64,000 nucleotides of DNA. Origin: Streptomyces sp. NRRL B-3428. GTDB taxonomy: Bacteria > Actinomycetota > Actinomycetes > Streptomycetales > Streptomycetaceae. The translations under genes and the position numbers were made by a program. The notes beneath the pieces are model-generated. The model did not search any database. It was given only the letters and a program-made list of their open reading frames with translations, and had not been told where the DNA came from. Numbering within the stretch: the stretch's first letter is position 1; each line of letters starts with the position of its first letter. The stretch lies in NCBI GenBank assembly GCA_000721375.1, contig JOGW01000008.1, positions 186,001 to 250,000 on the forward strand, in the 5' to 3' direction. This document shows, piece after piece, positions 15,601-24,871 of the stretch.

Positions 15601-16938
15601 ATGCCCCTTCTCGTGGTCGGGATCAGCGTGCTGATCCTGCTGCTGTTGATGACCAAGCTGAAGCTGAACGGGTTCGCCGCACTGCTGCTCGTGGCGGTGG
15701 GCGTCGGACTCGTGCGGGGCATCCCGGTGATGGACATCCCCGATGTGCTCTCCGGCGGTATCGGGGACCAGATCGGCGACACCATGCTCACCATCGGGCT
15801 CGGCGCGATGGTCGGCCGTGTGATGGGTGACTCGGGTGCGGCGCAGCGCATAGCCGACCGGCTTCTGGAGGCCTTCGGGCCGCGCTGGGTGCAGGTGGCG
15901 ATGGTGGTCACGTCGATGCTGATCGGCGTCACCATGTTCTACGAGGTGGCCTTCATCATCATCGTGCCGATCGCCTTCACGCTGGTACGGGTCACGGGCG
16001 CGAACCTGCTGTGGGTCGGTCTGCCCATGTCGATCACCCTGTCGACGATGCACAGTTTCCTGCCGCCGCATCCGGGACCGACCGCGGTGGCCGCCACGTT
16101 CGACGCCTCGGTCGGCCACACGCTTCTGTACGGGCTGTTCATCGCGATACCCGCCGGCGCTCTCGTGGCGCTCGCCTGGCCGCGGCTGCCGTTCGTGAAG
16201 GCGATGACGCCCGAGATACCCAAGGGCCTGGTCAGCGAGCGGCAGTTCACGGATGAGGAGATGCCGGGCCTCGGGTGGTCGCTGTTCGTCGCGCTGTTCC
16301 CCGTCGTGCTGATCGCGGGTGCCGCGGTGACCGACATGGCCACCGAGGGCGAGAGCGGACTGCTGCACACGGTCGCCTTCATCGGCTCCCCCGCCACCGC
16401 ACTTCTGCTCACCCTCGCCCTCGCCGTCTGGGCGTTCGGCCCGCGCATCGGCCGCAGCCTGGCCGACGTCAGCTCGTCCTGCACCTCGGCCGCACAGGCC
16501 ATGGCGATGGTGCTGCTCGTCATCGGAGCGGGCGGTGCGTTCAAGAACGTCCTCGTCGAGGGCGGTATCTCCGACTACATCAAGGACGTCACCCAAGGCT
16601 GGGACATCTCCCCGATCATCCTCGCCTGGCTGATCGCCGTGATCCTGCGGGTCGCGCTCGGCTCGGCCACGGTCGCCGTGGTCACCGCGTCCGGTGTCGT
16701 GCTGCCACTACTCGCGGGCAGCGGGGTGCACCCGGAGATGATGGTGCTCGCGGTCTCCTGCGGCTCGATCGCCTTCTCGCATGTCAACGACCCCGGATTC
16801 TGGCTGTTCAAGGAGTACTTCAACCTCTCCGTGATCCAGGCCATCAAGGTCCGTACGACGTACACGACGGTGCTCGCGGTGCTCGGTCTCGGCGGTGTGC
16901 TCGCCGCGGAGTGGGCGCTCGACGTCCTCGGCATCTGA
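15601..16938 (+). CDS. GntP family permease, probable D-glucarate/sugar acid importer
   Basis: This 445-residue integral membrane permease of the gluconate:H+ symporter (GntP) family has about a dozen hydrophobic segments from residue 1 to the C-terminus. The start [20 protein letters not shown] is preceded by AAGGAAG. Family blocks include [20 protein letters not shown] and the re-entrant [20 protein letters not shown] near residue 145 and [14 protein letters not shown] near the end. Its place between kdgD and gudD predicts glucarate (or galactarate) as substrate; the family also moves gluconate. Confidence 0.88.
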   Translation: MPLLVVGISVLILLLLMTKLKLNGFAALLLVAVGVGLVRGIPVMDIPDVLSGGIGDQIGDTMLTIGLGAMVGRVMGDSGAAQRIADRLLEAFGPRWVQVAMVVTSMLIGVTMFYEVAFIIIVPIAFTLVRVTGANLLWVGLPMSITLSTMHSFLPPHPGPTAVAATFDASVGHTLLYGLFIAIPAGALVALAWPRLPFVKAMTPEIPKGLVSERQFTDEEMPGLGWSLFVALFPVVLIAGAAVTDMATEGESGLLHTVAFIGSPATALLLTLALAVWAFGPRIGRSLADVSSSCTSAAQAMAMVLLVIGAGGAFKNVLVEGGISDYIKDVTQGWDISPIILAWLIAVILRVALGSATVAVVTASGVVLPLLAGSGVHPEMMVLAVSCGSIAFSHVNDPGFWLFKEYFNLSVIQAIKVRTTYTTVLAVLGLGGVLAAEWALDVLGI

Positions 16939-16988
16939 ACCCCGTCCGACGATCCGACGAACTCCCCTACCGCACAAGGATGGACCGT

Positions 16989-18320
16989 ATGACCCAGCAG
17001 CCGACCGTCACGGCCTTCGCCGTCTACCCGGTAGCCGGCCGGGACTGCATGGAGCTCAACCTCTCCGGCGCCCACGGCCCGTACTTCACCCGCAACATCG
17101 TCGTCCTGACCGATTCCGAGGGCCGTACGGGCCTGGGCGAAGTACCCGGCGGCGAGAAGATCACCCGGACGCTGCGGGACGCCGAGCCGCTGGTGGTCGG
17201 CGCCAAGGTGGGTGACTACCAGCGGATCCTGCGCGAGATCGGCAAGCGCTTCGGCGACCGGGACGCGGGCGGCCGCGGCGCCCAGACCTTCGATCTGCGC
17301 ACCACCGTGCACGCGGTCACGGCCGTCGAGTCGGCGCTGCTCGACCTGCTGGGTCAGCACCTGGAGGTGCCGGTGGCCGCACTGCTCGGGGATGGTCAAC
17401 AGCGCTCTTCCGTACGGGTGTTGGGCTATCTCTTCTACGTCGGCGACCCTGACCGCACGGATCTGGAGTACGTGCGCGAGCCCGGAGCCGATCACGAGTG
17501 GTACCGGATCCGCCACGAGAAGGCCCTCACGCCGGAGGCGATCGTGCGGCAGGCCGAGGCCACGTACGACCTCTACGGTTTCAAGGACTTCAAGCTCAAG
17601 GGCGGTGTCCTCGACGGCGCCGAGGAGGTGAAGGCGGTCCGCGCGCTCAAGCAGCGCTTCCCGGACGCAAGGATCACCCTCGACCCCAACGGCGCCTGGT
17701 CGCTGCGCGAGGCGATCGAGCTGTGCGCCCCGCTCGGCGACGTACTCGCCTACGCGGAGGACCCCTGCGGAGCGGAGGACGGGTACTCGGGGCGTGAGGT
17801 GCTAGCGGAGTTCCGGCGCGCCACCGGGCTGCCCACGGCCACCAACATGATCGCCACCGACTGGCGGCAGCTGACGCACGCCCTCGCCCTGCAGTCGGTC
17901 TCGATCCCGCTGGCCGACCCGCACTTCTGGACCATGCAGGGTTCCGTACGGGTCGCCCAGCTCTGCAACGCGATGGGTCTGACCTGGGGCTGCCACTCCA
18001 ACAACCATTTCGACATCTCGCTCGCGATGGTCACGCACTGCGGGGCGGCGGCGCCGGGCGCGTACAACGCCCTGGACACGCACTGGATCTGGCAGGAGGG
18101 CCTGGAGCGGCTCACGGTCGAGCCGCCGCGGATCGTGGACGGCGAGATCGAGGTGCCGAACGCGCCCGGCCTCGGAGTCGGGATCGACATGGAGCGCCTG
18201 CTCGCCGCGCACGAGCTCTACAAGGAGAAGGCGCTCGGGGCACGCGATGACGCGGCGGGCATGCGCTTCCTGGTCCCCGGCTGGGAGTTCGACCCGAAGC
18301 GGCCCTGTCTGGTGCGGTGA
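16989..18320 (+). CDS. gudD: Glucarate dehydratase
   Basis: This 443-residue enolase-superfamily enzyme dehydrates D-glucarate to 5-keto-4-deoxyglucarate. The N-terminal capping domain covers about residues 1-140. The barrel carries KDFKLKGG (the KxK base near residue 205), then [11 protein letters not shown] (metal Asp/Asn), AYAEDPCG (metal Glu) and TNMIATDW (metal Asn), and the essential [15 protein letters not shown] motif around residue 337. Length matches GudD. The ATG at 16989 lies eight bases after AAGGA; an ATG three codons upstream overlaps that site and is less likely. It is the last gene of the glucarate operon. Confidence 0.93.
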   Translation: MTQQPTVTAFAVYPVAGRDCMELNLSGAHGPYFTRNIVVLTDSEGRTGLGEVPGGEKITRTLRDAEPLVVGAKVGDYQRILREIGKRFGDRDAGGRGAQTFDLRTTVHAVTAVESALLDLLGQHLEVPVAALLGDGQQRSSVRVLGYLFYVGDPDRTDLEYVREPGADHEWYRIRHEKALTPEAIVRQAEATYDLYGFKDFKLKGGVLDGAEEVKAVRALKQRFPDARITLDPNGAWSLREAIELCAPLGDVLAYAEDPCGAEDGYSGREVLAEFRRATGLPTATNMIATDWRQLTHALALQSVSIPLADPHFWTMQGSVRVAQLCNAMGLTWGCHSNNHFDISLAMVTHCGAAAPGAYNALDTHWIWQEGLERLTVEPPRIVDGEIEVPNAPGLGVGIDMERLLAAHELYKEKALGARDDAAGMRFLVPGWEFDPKRPCLVR

Positions 18321-18350
18321 GCGGGGGTGGGCCGAGGCCCGCTTGCGGTA

Positions 18351-19493
18351 TCAGCCCTTGACCACTCGCGTCTCGACCGCGGGCATCTCCTTGTCCCACC
18401 AGTGCCCGTAACGCCGATAGACCTCCGGCTCGCGGTCGGCGAGCCAGGTCACCAGGCACCCGGCCTCTTCGGTGAGCCCGCGCCACTCGCCGGCGCTCAG
18501 TTTGCGGAACGCGGTGAGTTCCAGGCCGCCGCCCTCCAGCGACCGCCACACACCGGCGACCTGACCGTCGACGAGCAGACACGGCAGCACATCGCCGTTG
18601 CGGCGTACGGCGGCCGGCCGGAACTCCGCCGGCAGAAAACGCCCCGGCACCACATGCGCGAGCAGCGAGCTGTCCCACATCGGAAGCAGTCTCGGCGGTA
18701 CGGGGGTGTCCTCGTCGGGCACGGTCGCGCCGGGCAGGTCGTACAGGGGCGCGCGTCCCGTCCCGCCGACGGGCTCGATCGTCTCCCCGAGGTCTTCGAT
18801 CGCCTGCTTGACCGTGCTGCTCGGCAGCAGTGTGAAGCGCGCGAAGTCCTTGGCCGTGGCCGGTCCGAAGGCCCGTAGATACGAGAGCAGAAGCTGCCGC
18901 GCACCCTCCCGCGCGGTGACCTCGGGCGCTTTCGGCGCGGCGCGGAAGGTGTTGCGATGACCGAAGGACCAGGGACCGCCGGCTGGCACATGGTGCAGGG
19001 GTGCGTAGGTGCGCAGCGCCCACCAGGCACGCTCGACGCCTTCACCGAGGCGCGCGAGCACTTCGGCCTCCACCTCGGCGCCGGTGCGGGCCCGGCGCAG
19101 ATACGGGGTCAGTTCGGTGAGCAGACCGTCGGCGTCCGCGGCGGTCAGGCCCGTGTCGGTGAAGCGCCGGTCGTAGAGGCGCGACGCCCGCAGACAGCTC
19201 ACCATCGACGCGTGGAAGGCCGGGTAGTCCTCGGCGTGCACGGCGTGCAGAGTGATCCGCATGAGGCTGGCCTTGACGACCCGGCCGTCCGCGAAGGCGG
19301 CGTCGAGGTCCTCGGGCGCGAACTCCTCGATCCGGTTCCACAGCGCCAGATACGGGGATGCGGGGGTCTGCGCCTGGAGAGCGCAGAGCGCGCGTACGGC
19401 CTCCGGGACGTCGATCCGCCGACGTGCGAGCAGCAGCTGACGGTCGAGGGTGGCGAGGGCGAGCCGGCGTGCGGAGAGGGCGGGGAGGGTCAC
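18351..19493 (-). CDS. Winged-helix DNA-binding protein, AlkZ-like
   Basis: This 380-residue HTH_42/AlkZ-superfamily protein belongs to the group containing the Streptomyces AlkZ and E. coli YcaQ DNA glycosylases, which remove bulky alkylated or crosslinked bases. The catalytic-type QxQ motif is present at residues 40-42 (LQAQTPASPYLALWNRI), and the winged-helix repeats continue through FARFTLLPSSTVKQAIEDL near residue 225. The C-terminal PMWDSSLLAH and PAEFRPAAVRRNGDVLPCLL blocks fit the family. No biosynthetic cluster for an alkylating product is beside it, so a general repair role is likelier than self-resistance. Confidence 0.8.
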   Translation of the reverse strand: MTLPALSARRLALATLDRQLLLARRRIDVPEAVRALCALQAQTPASPYLALWNRIEEFAPEDLDAAFADGRVVKASLMRITLHAVHAEDYPAFHASMVSCLRASRLYDRRFTDTGLTAADADGLLTELTPYLRRARTGAEVEAEVLARLGEGVERAWWALRTYAPLHHVPAGGPWSFGHRNTFRAAPKAPEVTAREGARQLLLSYLRAFGPATAKDFARFTLLPSSTVKQAIEDLGETIEPVGGTGRAPLYDLPGATVPDEDTPVPPRLLPMWDSSLLAHVVPGRFLPAEFRPAAVRRNGDVLPCLLVDGQVAGVWRSLEGGGLELTAFRKLSAGEWRGLTEEAGCLVTWLADREPEVYRRYGHWWDKEMPAVETRVVKG

Positions 19494-19539
19494 ATCGGGA
19501 TTATGCCGTCCGGCGGCGAACAGGCGCTCGAAGTCCGGT

Positions 19540-20778
19540 TCACCGCACCGACCAGGACTCGCGGCCGTTCAGATACGCCACGTCGGCGCCGGTGGTGGTG
19601 CGGTAGGCGGCCTGGAACTCGGCCAGTTCCTCGGCGGTCAGTACGTCCTCGATGCTCTTGAACCCCTCGGGGGCGCGCCGGGCGACCGTGGCCAGGAGCC
19701 GGTCGGCGGGCATGTCGCGGTGGGCGAGGACGAGGGCGTTGGTGAGGGGTCGTCGCTCGGCTTCGTACGCCTGGAGCGCCGACTCGGTGTCCGTGGCCGT
19801 CGCCAAGTGGCGGGCCAGGGCGCGTGCGTCGAGTACCGCCTGGGAGGCGCCGTTGGAGCCGATCGGGTACATGGGGTGCGCGGCGTCGCCGAGCAGCGTG
19901 ACCCGGCCGCGGCCCCACCAGGGCAGCGGGTCGCGGTCGACCATGGGGTATTCGAGGATGCGGTCGGTGGCCGCGAGCAGCGCCGGGACGTCGAGCCAGC
20001 CGAGGTCCCAGTCCGTGAAGTGACGTAGGACCTCGTCGAGTCGACCGGTCCGGTCCCAGTCGGCGGCGGGCTGCCGGCTGTCGGCGAGGCGCACCTCGGC
20101 CACCCAGTTGACCAGGGCGCGGCCGCGGATCTCCGCGGATCGGGACACGGGGTAGGCGACGAACTTGGCGGTCTCGTTGCTGCCGGCGACGGCCAGGGTG
20201 CGGCCGCCGAGGAACGGTTCGGTCTCCGCGAGGCCCCGCCACATGCGGATGCCGTTCCACAGCGGGCGGCCCTCGCCCGGGTGCAGCTGGGCGCGGACCG
20301 CCGAGTGCAGCCCGTCGGCGCCGATCAGGGCGTCGGCGTTCAGGGAGCCGCCGCCCGCGAACTCCACCCGTACGCACCGGCCTTCGTCCTCGAACCCCGT
20401 GACCGCTGCGGCTGTCCGAATCTCCCCGACCCGGGCCAGCACGGTGTCGAGCAGAAGCCGCTGCAGATCTCCGCGGTGCAGGGAGTACTGCGGCCAGTGA
20501 TAGCCGAGGGCCTTCCCTCTGGGCTCACCCCAGATCCGGCCGCCGTGCCGGTCGAAGTGCACCATCTCGGCGGTGGGAATCCCGGTCTCGGCGAGGACGG
20601 TGCCGAGGCCGAGCTCGGTCAACTCCCGTACGGCATGCGGCAGCAGATTGATCCCGACCCCCACGGGCCGCAGCGAACGCGCCGCGTCGACGACGGTTAC
20701 GCCGATCCCCGCGGCGTGCAGCGACAGGGCGGTGGTGAGTCCGCCGATTCCGGCGCCGGCGATCAGGACGTGAGTCAT
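19540..20778 (-). CDS. Flavin-dependent monooxygenase, PhzS-like
   Basis: This 412-residue group A flavoprotein monooxygenase hydroxylates small aromatic or heteroaromatic compounds using FAD and NAD(P)H. FAD motifs are GAGIGGLTTALSLHAAGI (residues about 8-25), the ADGLHS block (DG motif) near residue 165, and VTLLGDAAHPMYPIGSNG (GD motif) near 290. The early segment GVGINLLPHAVREL with FDRHGGRIWGEPRG is typical of the PhzS branch that oxidises phenazine-1-carboxylate derivatives. It is the last gene of an ABC-transporter unit and overlaps the ATPase gene by ATGA, so it probably acts on the imported compound. No phenazine genes are in the window. Confidence 0.82.
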   Translation of the reverse strand: MTHVLIAGAGIGGLTTALSLHAAGIGVTVVDAARSLRPVGVGINLLPHAVRELTELGLGTVLAETGIPTAEMVHFDRHGGRIWGEPRGKALGYHWPQYSLHRGDLQRLLLDTVLARVGEIRTAAAVTGFEDEGRCVRVEFAGGGSLNADALIGADGLHSAVRAQLHPGEGRPLWNGIRMWRGLAETEPFLGGRTLAVAGSNETAKFVAYPVSRSAEIRGRALVNWVAEVRLADSRQPAADWDRTGRLDEVLRHFTDWDLGWLDVPALLAATDRILEYPMVDRDPLPWWGRGRVTLLGDAAHPMYPIGSNGASQAVLDARALARHLATATDTESALQAYEAERRPLTNALVLAHRDMPADRLLATVARRAPEGFKSIEDVLTAEELAEFQAAYRTTTGADVAYLNGRESWSVR

Positions 20779-21524
20779 GTGCGGCGTACCGCCCTTCCGA
20801 CCTCGGCGCGCAGCGCCACGAACGCGGGGTGCTCGCGGGTGGCGATCTGATCGCGTGGTGCGGGCAGTTCCACCCGTAGATCAGTGTGTACGGTGCCGGG
20901 CGCTCCGGTGAGGACGACCACGCGGTCGCCCACGTAGACGCTCTCGTCGATGTCGTGGGTGACGAGGAGGATCGTCATCCCGTGGTCCCCGCGTACGGAG
21001 AGCAGCAGATCCTCCAGGTCCTCGCGGGTCTGGGCATCCACCGACCCGAACGGTTCATCCATCAGGAGCAGTCGCGGCCGGTACGCCAACGCCCGCGCGA
21101 TGGCGGCGCGTTGCTGCATTCCGCCGGAGAGCTGCCACGGGTACTTGCGTGCGGCCTGCGCGAGTCCGACCGCGCTCAGTGCTTCGTCGGCGGCGGCCCG
21201 GCGCTCCGTGCGGGCCAGTCCGCGGCGGCGCAGCGGGAGCGCGACGTTGTCCCGTATCGAAAGCCAAGGGAAGAGCGAGCGCGTGTAGTCCTGGAAGACC
21301 ACGGCGAGCCCGTCGGGCACCCGGTCCACGGTCCGTCCCTCGATGATCACGGCCCCTTCGGTCGGCGCCTGCAGCCCCGCCGCGCAGCGCAGCAGGGTGG
21401 ACTTGCCGCAGCCCGAAGGGCCGACGAGCGAGACGAGTTCGCCCTCCTCGACGCCCAGGTCGATGCCGGTCAGGGCGCGGTGCCCGTCCGGGTAGGTGTG
21501 GCCGAGGCCCTTGATCTCCAGCAC
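20775..21524 (-). CDS. ABC transporter ATPase, nitrate/sulfonate/taurine type
   Basis: This 249-residue ATPase of the SsuB/TauB class energises the adjacent two-permease importer. Walker A is GPSGCGKST (about residue 36-44), signature LSGGMQQRAAIARAL, Walker B LLLMDEPFGSVD, and the switch His is in LLVTHDIDE. The gene overlaps the monooxygenase start by four bases and follows the permease after six bases, forming one unit 19540-24086. Confidence 0.92.
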   Translation of the reverse strand: MLEIKGLGHTYPDGHRALTGIDLGVEEGELVSLVGPSGCGKSTLLRCAAGLQAPTEGAVIIEGRTVDRVPDGLAVVFQDYTRSLFPWLSIRDNVALPLRRRGLARTERRAAADEALSAVGLAQAARKYPWQLSGGMQQRAAIARALAYRPRLLLMDEPFGSVDAQTREDLEDLLLSVRGDHGMTILLVTHDIDESVYVGDRVVVLTGAPGTVHTDLRVELPAPRDQIATREHPAFVALRAEVGRAVRRT

Positions 21525-21530
21525 GTGCGC

Positions 21531-22346
21531 TCAGGCCCGCCTTTCGCGGTGGTGGCCGAGGAAACGGCGCTCGGCAAGCAGGAAGACTCCGTTGAGCGCG
21601 TATCCGATGATTCCCAACAGGGCTATTCCTGCCCAGAGTTCGACGGGACGGAAGCCTCTTTCGGCGTCGTTGAGGTGGGCGCCGATACCGCCGCCGGCAC
21701 CCATGAGTTCGGCGATCACCATGAGGATCAGCGCGAAGCCGAGGGCGACCCGCAGACCGGCCGCGGCCTTGGGGGCGGCCGCGGGCAGGATGACGCGCAG
21801 CAGCCGGGTGGTGCGGCCGAGCCCGAAGACCCGGGCGGTGTCGAGATGCAGCGGATCGACTCCTCGTACGCCGTCGACCGTGTTCAGGAGGACGGGCCAG
21901 ACGGCACCGAAGACGATGGTGGCGACCTGCATATCGGCACCCAGTCCGAAGACGACCATGAAGAACGGGATGAGGGTGGGCGGCGGGATCGCCCGGCCCA
22001 ACTGCAGTACCGGATCGAAGAGTTCGGCGACGACCCGGCTCAGCCCGATGGCCACTCCCGCGGCGATTCCGATGACGGCGGCGAGCGCCCAGCCGACGAG
22101 GAGATGGGTGAGGCTGGGACCGAAGTCGTCCAGCGCCTTGTCCGAGAGGAAGAGCCGCGAGGCCGGTCCTGACCACCACAATCGCCTTACGGCCGAGGCG
22201 ATTTCGGTGGGCGGTGGGAAGTAGAGATCCTCGGCTGCTCGCGCCGCCACCTCCCAGAGCGCGAGAATCAGGACGGCCAGCCAGATCCGTCCGGCGGCCC
22301 GGCGCACCAGGTCCGTCACGCGCACCGTACCCACGGGGCCCTTCAT
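21531..22346 (-). CDS. ABC transporter permease, SsuC-like (second)
   Basis: This 271-residue membrane permease of the BPD_transp_1 (nitrate/sulfonate/pyrimidine) class begins with ATG in an ATGA overlap with the first permease stop. About six membrane segments follow from residue 20. The EAA-type loop is DTARVFGLGRTTRLLRVILPAAAP (split here: DTARVFGLGR, then LLRVILPAAAP) near residue 180, followed by GLRVALGFALILMVIAE. Two different permeases in one importer indicate a heterodimeric channel; most SsuC-type systems use one gene. Confidence 0.88.
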   Translation of the reverse strand: MKGPVGTVRVTDLVRRAAGRIWLAVLILALWEVAARAAEDLYFPPPTEIASAVRRLWWSGPASRLFLSDKALDDFGPSLTHLLVGWALAAVIGIAAGVAIGLSRVVAELFDPVLQLGRAIPPPTLIPFFMVVFGLGADMQVATIVFGAVWPVLLNTVDGVRGVDPLHLDTARVFGLGRTTRLLRVILPAAAPKAAAGLRVALGFALILMVIAELMGAGGGIGAHLNDAERGFRPVELWAGIALLGIIGYALNGVFLLAERRFLGHHRERRA

Positions 22347-23110
22347 CGCGTGGTCCAGCGGAATGCGCGTCGCTCGACCCCTACCACCAGAGCATTGGCC
22401 ATGAGCCCCAGGACCCCCGCCCACAGCGCTCCCGCCAGCATCAAGTCGGGTCGTCCGCCGCCCGATTGGGTGGCGAGCAGATAGATCCCGAGCCCACTCT
22501 CCCCGCCGGCGCGCAGCTCCGCGCTGACGGCGACGACCAGGCCGACGGCGAGCGCGATCCGGATCCCCGTCAGCACGAACGGAGCCGCGGACGGCAACGA
22601 GACCCGCGCGAGCACGCTCAGCGGCCCGAACCCGAAGCTGCGCAGGGTCTCCTTGGCGAGCGGTTCGACCTCGCGCAGTCCGTACAGGGTGTTGAGGAGG
22701 ATCGGCCACAGGCAGGCGTAGCAGACCAACGACCTTTCCACGCGGCCTGGTTCGGCGAAGACGAGGATCGCGAGCGGGATCAGCGCGACGGACGGGATCG
22801 GCCGCAGCAGTTCCACCACGATCAGCGCGGCACGGTCGAGCAGCGGTACGGAGCCGAGCACGAGACCCGCGGGCACCGCGAAAGCCACGGCGAGCAGCAC
22901 CCCGCTCAGCCACGCCTCCACGGTCGCGCCCAGATGCCCGCCGAACTCCCCGTCCCCCATCATCCCGACCGCGCGGGCGAGGATCTCGGTGGCCGGCGGC
23001 ACCTCGGTGCGGTCGAGGACTCCGGTACGTGAGGCCGTCTCCAGCGCGCCGAGAACGAGCGCCACACCGGCGCCGCCGAGCAGGACGCGCCGCAGCCGGT
23101 CAGCCACCAC
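22343..23110 (-). CDS. ABC transporter permease, SsuC-like (first)
   Basis: This 255-residue BPD_transp_1 permease starts with GTG at 23110 (a second GTG is the next codon), overlapping the substrate-binding gene by 11 bases. Hydrophobic segments cover most of its length, and the EAA-type loop ETLRSFGFGPLSVLARVSLP lies near residue 150. It is the partner of the permease at 21531; the two share only general family similarity, so they are probably an old duplication or a true heterodimer. Confidence 0.88.
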   Translation of the reverse strand: MVADRLRRVLLGGAGVALVLGALETASRTGVLDRTEVPPATEILARAVGMMGDGEFGGHLGATVEAWLSGVLLAVAFAVPAGLVLGSVPLLDRAALIVVELLRPIPSVALIPLAILVFAEPGRVERSLVCYACLWPILLNTLYGLREVEPLAKETLRSFGFGPLSVLARVSLPSAAPFVLTGIRIALAVGLVVAVSAELRAGGESGLGIYLLATQSGGGRPDLMLAGALWAGVLGLMANALVVGVERRAFRWTTR

Positions 23111-24086
23111 TGACGAGCAGGCCCGCGACGTCGACGTCCCCCTGCACGTAACCGAACTCGGCCATCAGGTCCGCCACCCGCCGCAGCCGTTCCTCGCTGA
23201 GCTCCGTCGGATACGTGCCCAGCGAGATCTTCTTGGCCACCGGCGCGGTGATCTTCGTGTACGAGGGAAGGGTCTCCTCGACGAGCGAGCGGTCCTCGGC
23301 CATGCCCTGGGCGGCCTTCAAAGCTCGCTGGAAGGCGGCGACCGTCTTGGGGTTCTTCTCGGCGAACTCGGCGGTGGTGGCGTATCCGGCGATCGGGAAT
23401 TCAGCGGTCGGCGCCTGCCCCAGATCCCTCAGCACCCGGCCGGTCCCGGACGAGGTGATCTGCGTGACGAACGGCTCGACGGCCTGTACGGCGTCCACGC
23501 TCCCGGACTTGAGGGCGGTCCCCATGTTCGGCATGTCGACCTCGGCGAAGCCCTTGTCGTCGTCGAGCTCGACGCCCTCCTCCTTCGCCGCGGCCTTCAC
23601 GAGCAGGGCGCTGATGTTCCGCTTCGTGTTCACCCCGATGCGCTTGCCTTTGAGATCGGCGAGCGACTTGACCGGCGAATCCTTGCCGACGAGCAGCGCG
23701 TGGGTGCCGGGGGCGGCCTGGAAGGCATCGGCGACGATCCGTACATCGAGCGCCTTGTTGGTGTCGGCCAGCATGAAGGAGACGTAGTTCCCGAAGGAGA
23801 TGTCCAGCGCACCGGCTTTGAGCCGGCTGATGGACTCGGCTCCGCCGCTGAGGGTCTGGGTCCGTACGGTCAGCCCTTCCTTCTCGAACAACCCCTTGGC
23901 CTGAGCGATCTCGAAGGGCGCGGTGTCGGCGACGGGCATGGTCCCGACGGTCAGCGTGCTCTTCTCCACTCCCTTGCCGTTCCCTTTACCGGCACCTCCC
24001 GTGCCTTCGTCGCCCCCGCCCCCGCAGGCGGTGGCCAGCAGGGCGGCCCCGACGAGAACGGCGAGGCCGCGTAAGCGTGTGCGCAT
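23100..24086 (-). CDS. ABC substrate-binding lipoprotein, NMT1/SsuA type
   Basis: This 328-residue lipoprotein has signal sequence MRTRLRGLAVLVGAALLATAC with lipobox LATAC, then a Gly-rich tether. The mature part matches the NMT1/SsuA/TauA periplasmic-binding fold: VGTMPVADTAPFEIAQAKGL, then ISRLKAGALDISFGNYVS, LKGKRIGVNTKRNISALLV and VDAVQAVEPF. These proteins bind sulfonates, thiamine precursors, aromatic sulfonates or other small organic acids. An in-frame start 27 bases upstream would push the signal peptide inward, so the ATG at 24086 with GGGGGAAG before it is preferred. It heads the operon that ends in the PhzS-like monooxygenase. Confidence 0.9.
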   Translation of the reverse strand: MRTRLRGLAVLVGAALLATACGGGGDEGTGGAGKGNGKGVEKSTLTVGTMPVADTAPFEIAQAKGLFEKEGLTVRTQTLSGGAESISRLKAGALDISFGNYVSFMLADTNKALDVRIVADAFQAAPGTHALLVGKDSPVKSLADLKGKRIGVNTKRNISALLVKAAAKEEGVELDDDKGFAEVDMPNMGTALKSGSVDAVQAVEPFVTQITSSGTGRVLRDLGQAPTAEFPIAGYATTAEFAEKNPKTVAAFQRALKAAQGMAEDRSLVEETLPSYTKITAPVAKKISLGTYPTELSEERLRRVADLMAEFGYVQGDVDVAGLLVSGG

Positions 24087-24194
24087 GTCTTCCCCCTGAT
24101 CCGGCACGGGCATCGGTCATGTACATGCCCGCGGGGAGGCTATCGGGCGGGAGCTCGGGAGCCCAGACCGGTTTGCGTCTTGCCCGGTGCGTGT

Positions 24195-24224
24195 TTCTCC
24201 TAGGCTCGCTTCTCCTAGGCTCGC
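24195..24224 (+). repeat. 15-base tandem duplication carrying a minus-10 element
   Basis: Two perfect copies of TTCTCCTAGGCTCGC (24195-24209, 24210-24224) end three bases before the ATG of the next gene. Each contains TAGGCT, a good minus-10 hexamer. The second copy is six bases from the ATG, consistent with a leaderless transcript and a duplicated promoter core. Confidence 0.8.
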
Positions 24225-24227
24225 GCC

Positions 24228-24827
24228 ATGCTGATCGAACACCGGAGTCACCGGCCCGTCGTCCACCCTTCCGCCTATGTCGCCCCCTCCGCCGTGCTGT
24301 GCGGCGCCGTCACCGTGGGCGAAGGCGCGCGCGTCCTGCACGGCGCCGTGCTCACGGCCGAGGACGGCGAGGTGCGGATCGGCGCCAATGTCGTCGTCAT
24401 GGAACACGCGGTGCTGCGCGGCCGGGACGGCCATCCCACCGTCGTCGGGGACTCGGTCCTCATCGGCCCGCACGCGCACATCAACGGGGCGACGATCGAG
24501 GACGAGGTCTTCCTCGCCACCGGCGTCTCGGTCTTCCCCGGGGCCGTGGCCGGCGCCCGCTCGGAGCTGCGCATCAACAGCGTCCTGCACGCGAACTCCG
24601 CCCTCCCGCCGGACGCGGTGCTGCCCATCGGCTGGATCGCGGCCGGCACCCCGGCCCAGCTCTTCTCCCCCGACCGCCACGAGGAACTCCAGCCGGTCCA
24701 GATGGACTTGGACTTCCCCCAGACGACCTACGGCGTCCCCCGCGGCACCCCCATGCCCACGATCATGTCCCGCCAGTCCGCGTACTACGGGGCACATCTG
24801 ACGGACCGGGTGATCGAGAAGCCGTAG
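24228..24827 (+). CDS. Hexapeptide-repeat protein, gamma-carbonic-anhydrase-like
   Basis: This 199-residue left-handed beta-helix protein of the gamma carbonic anhydrase / hexapeptide transferase family has repeats spaced as in AVLCGAVTVGEGARVLHGAV. The likely metal ligands are His in VVMEHAVLRG and the pair in IGPHAHINGATI, which match the positions used by gamma carbonic anhydrases. A C-terminal helix (about residues 140-195, RHEELQPVQMDLDFPQTTYG) closes the trimer. Enzymatic activity as a carbonic anhydrase is not proven by the motif. There is no ribosome-binding site; the start is probably leaderless. Confidence 0.82.
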   Translation: MLIEHRSHRPVVHPSAYVAPSAVLCGAVTVGEGARVLHGAVLTAEDGEVRIGANVVVMEHAVLRGRDGHPTVVGDSVLIGPHAHINGATIEDEVFLATGVSVFPGAVAGARSELRINSVLHANSALPPDAVLPIGWIAAGTPAQLFSPDRHEELQPVQMDLDFPQTTYGVPRGTPMPTIMSRQSAYYGAHLTDRVIEKP

Positions 24828-24829
24828 CA

Positions 24830-24871
24830 CTCGGCGCCACGGTGCTCACCCTCGGCGCTACCGTGCTCGCG
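24830..24871 (+). repeat. 21-base imperfect tandem repeat upstream of HAD remnant
   Basis: Two imperfect copies of ctcggcgcNacNgtgctc, 21 bases apart, lie in the 43-base gap before the HAD remnant. The second copy carries the TACCGT hexamer proposed as its minus-10 element. Confidence 0.6.
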
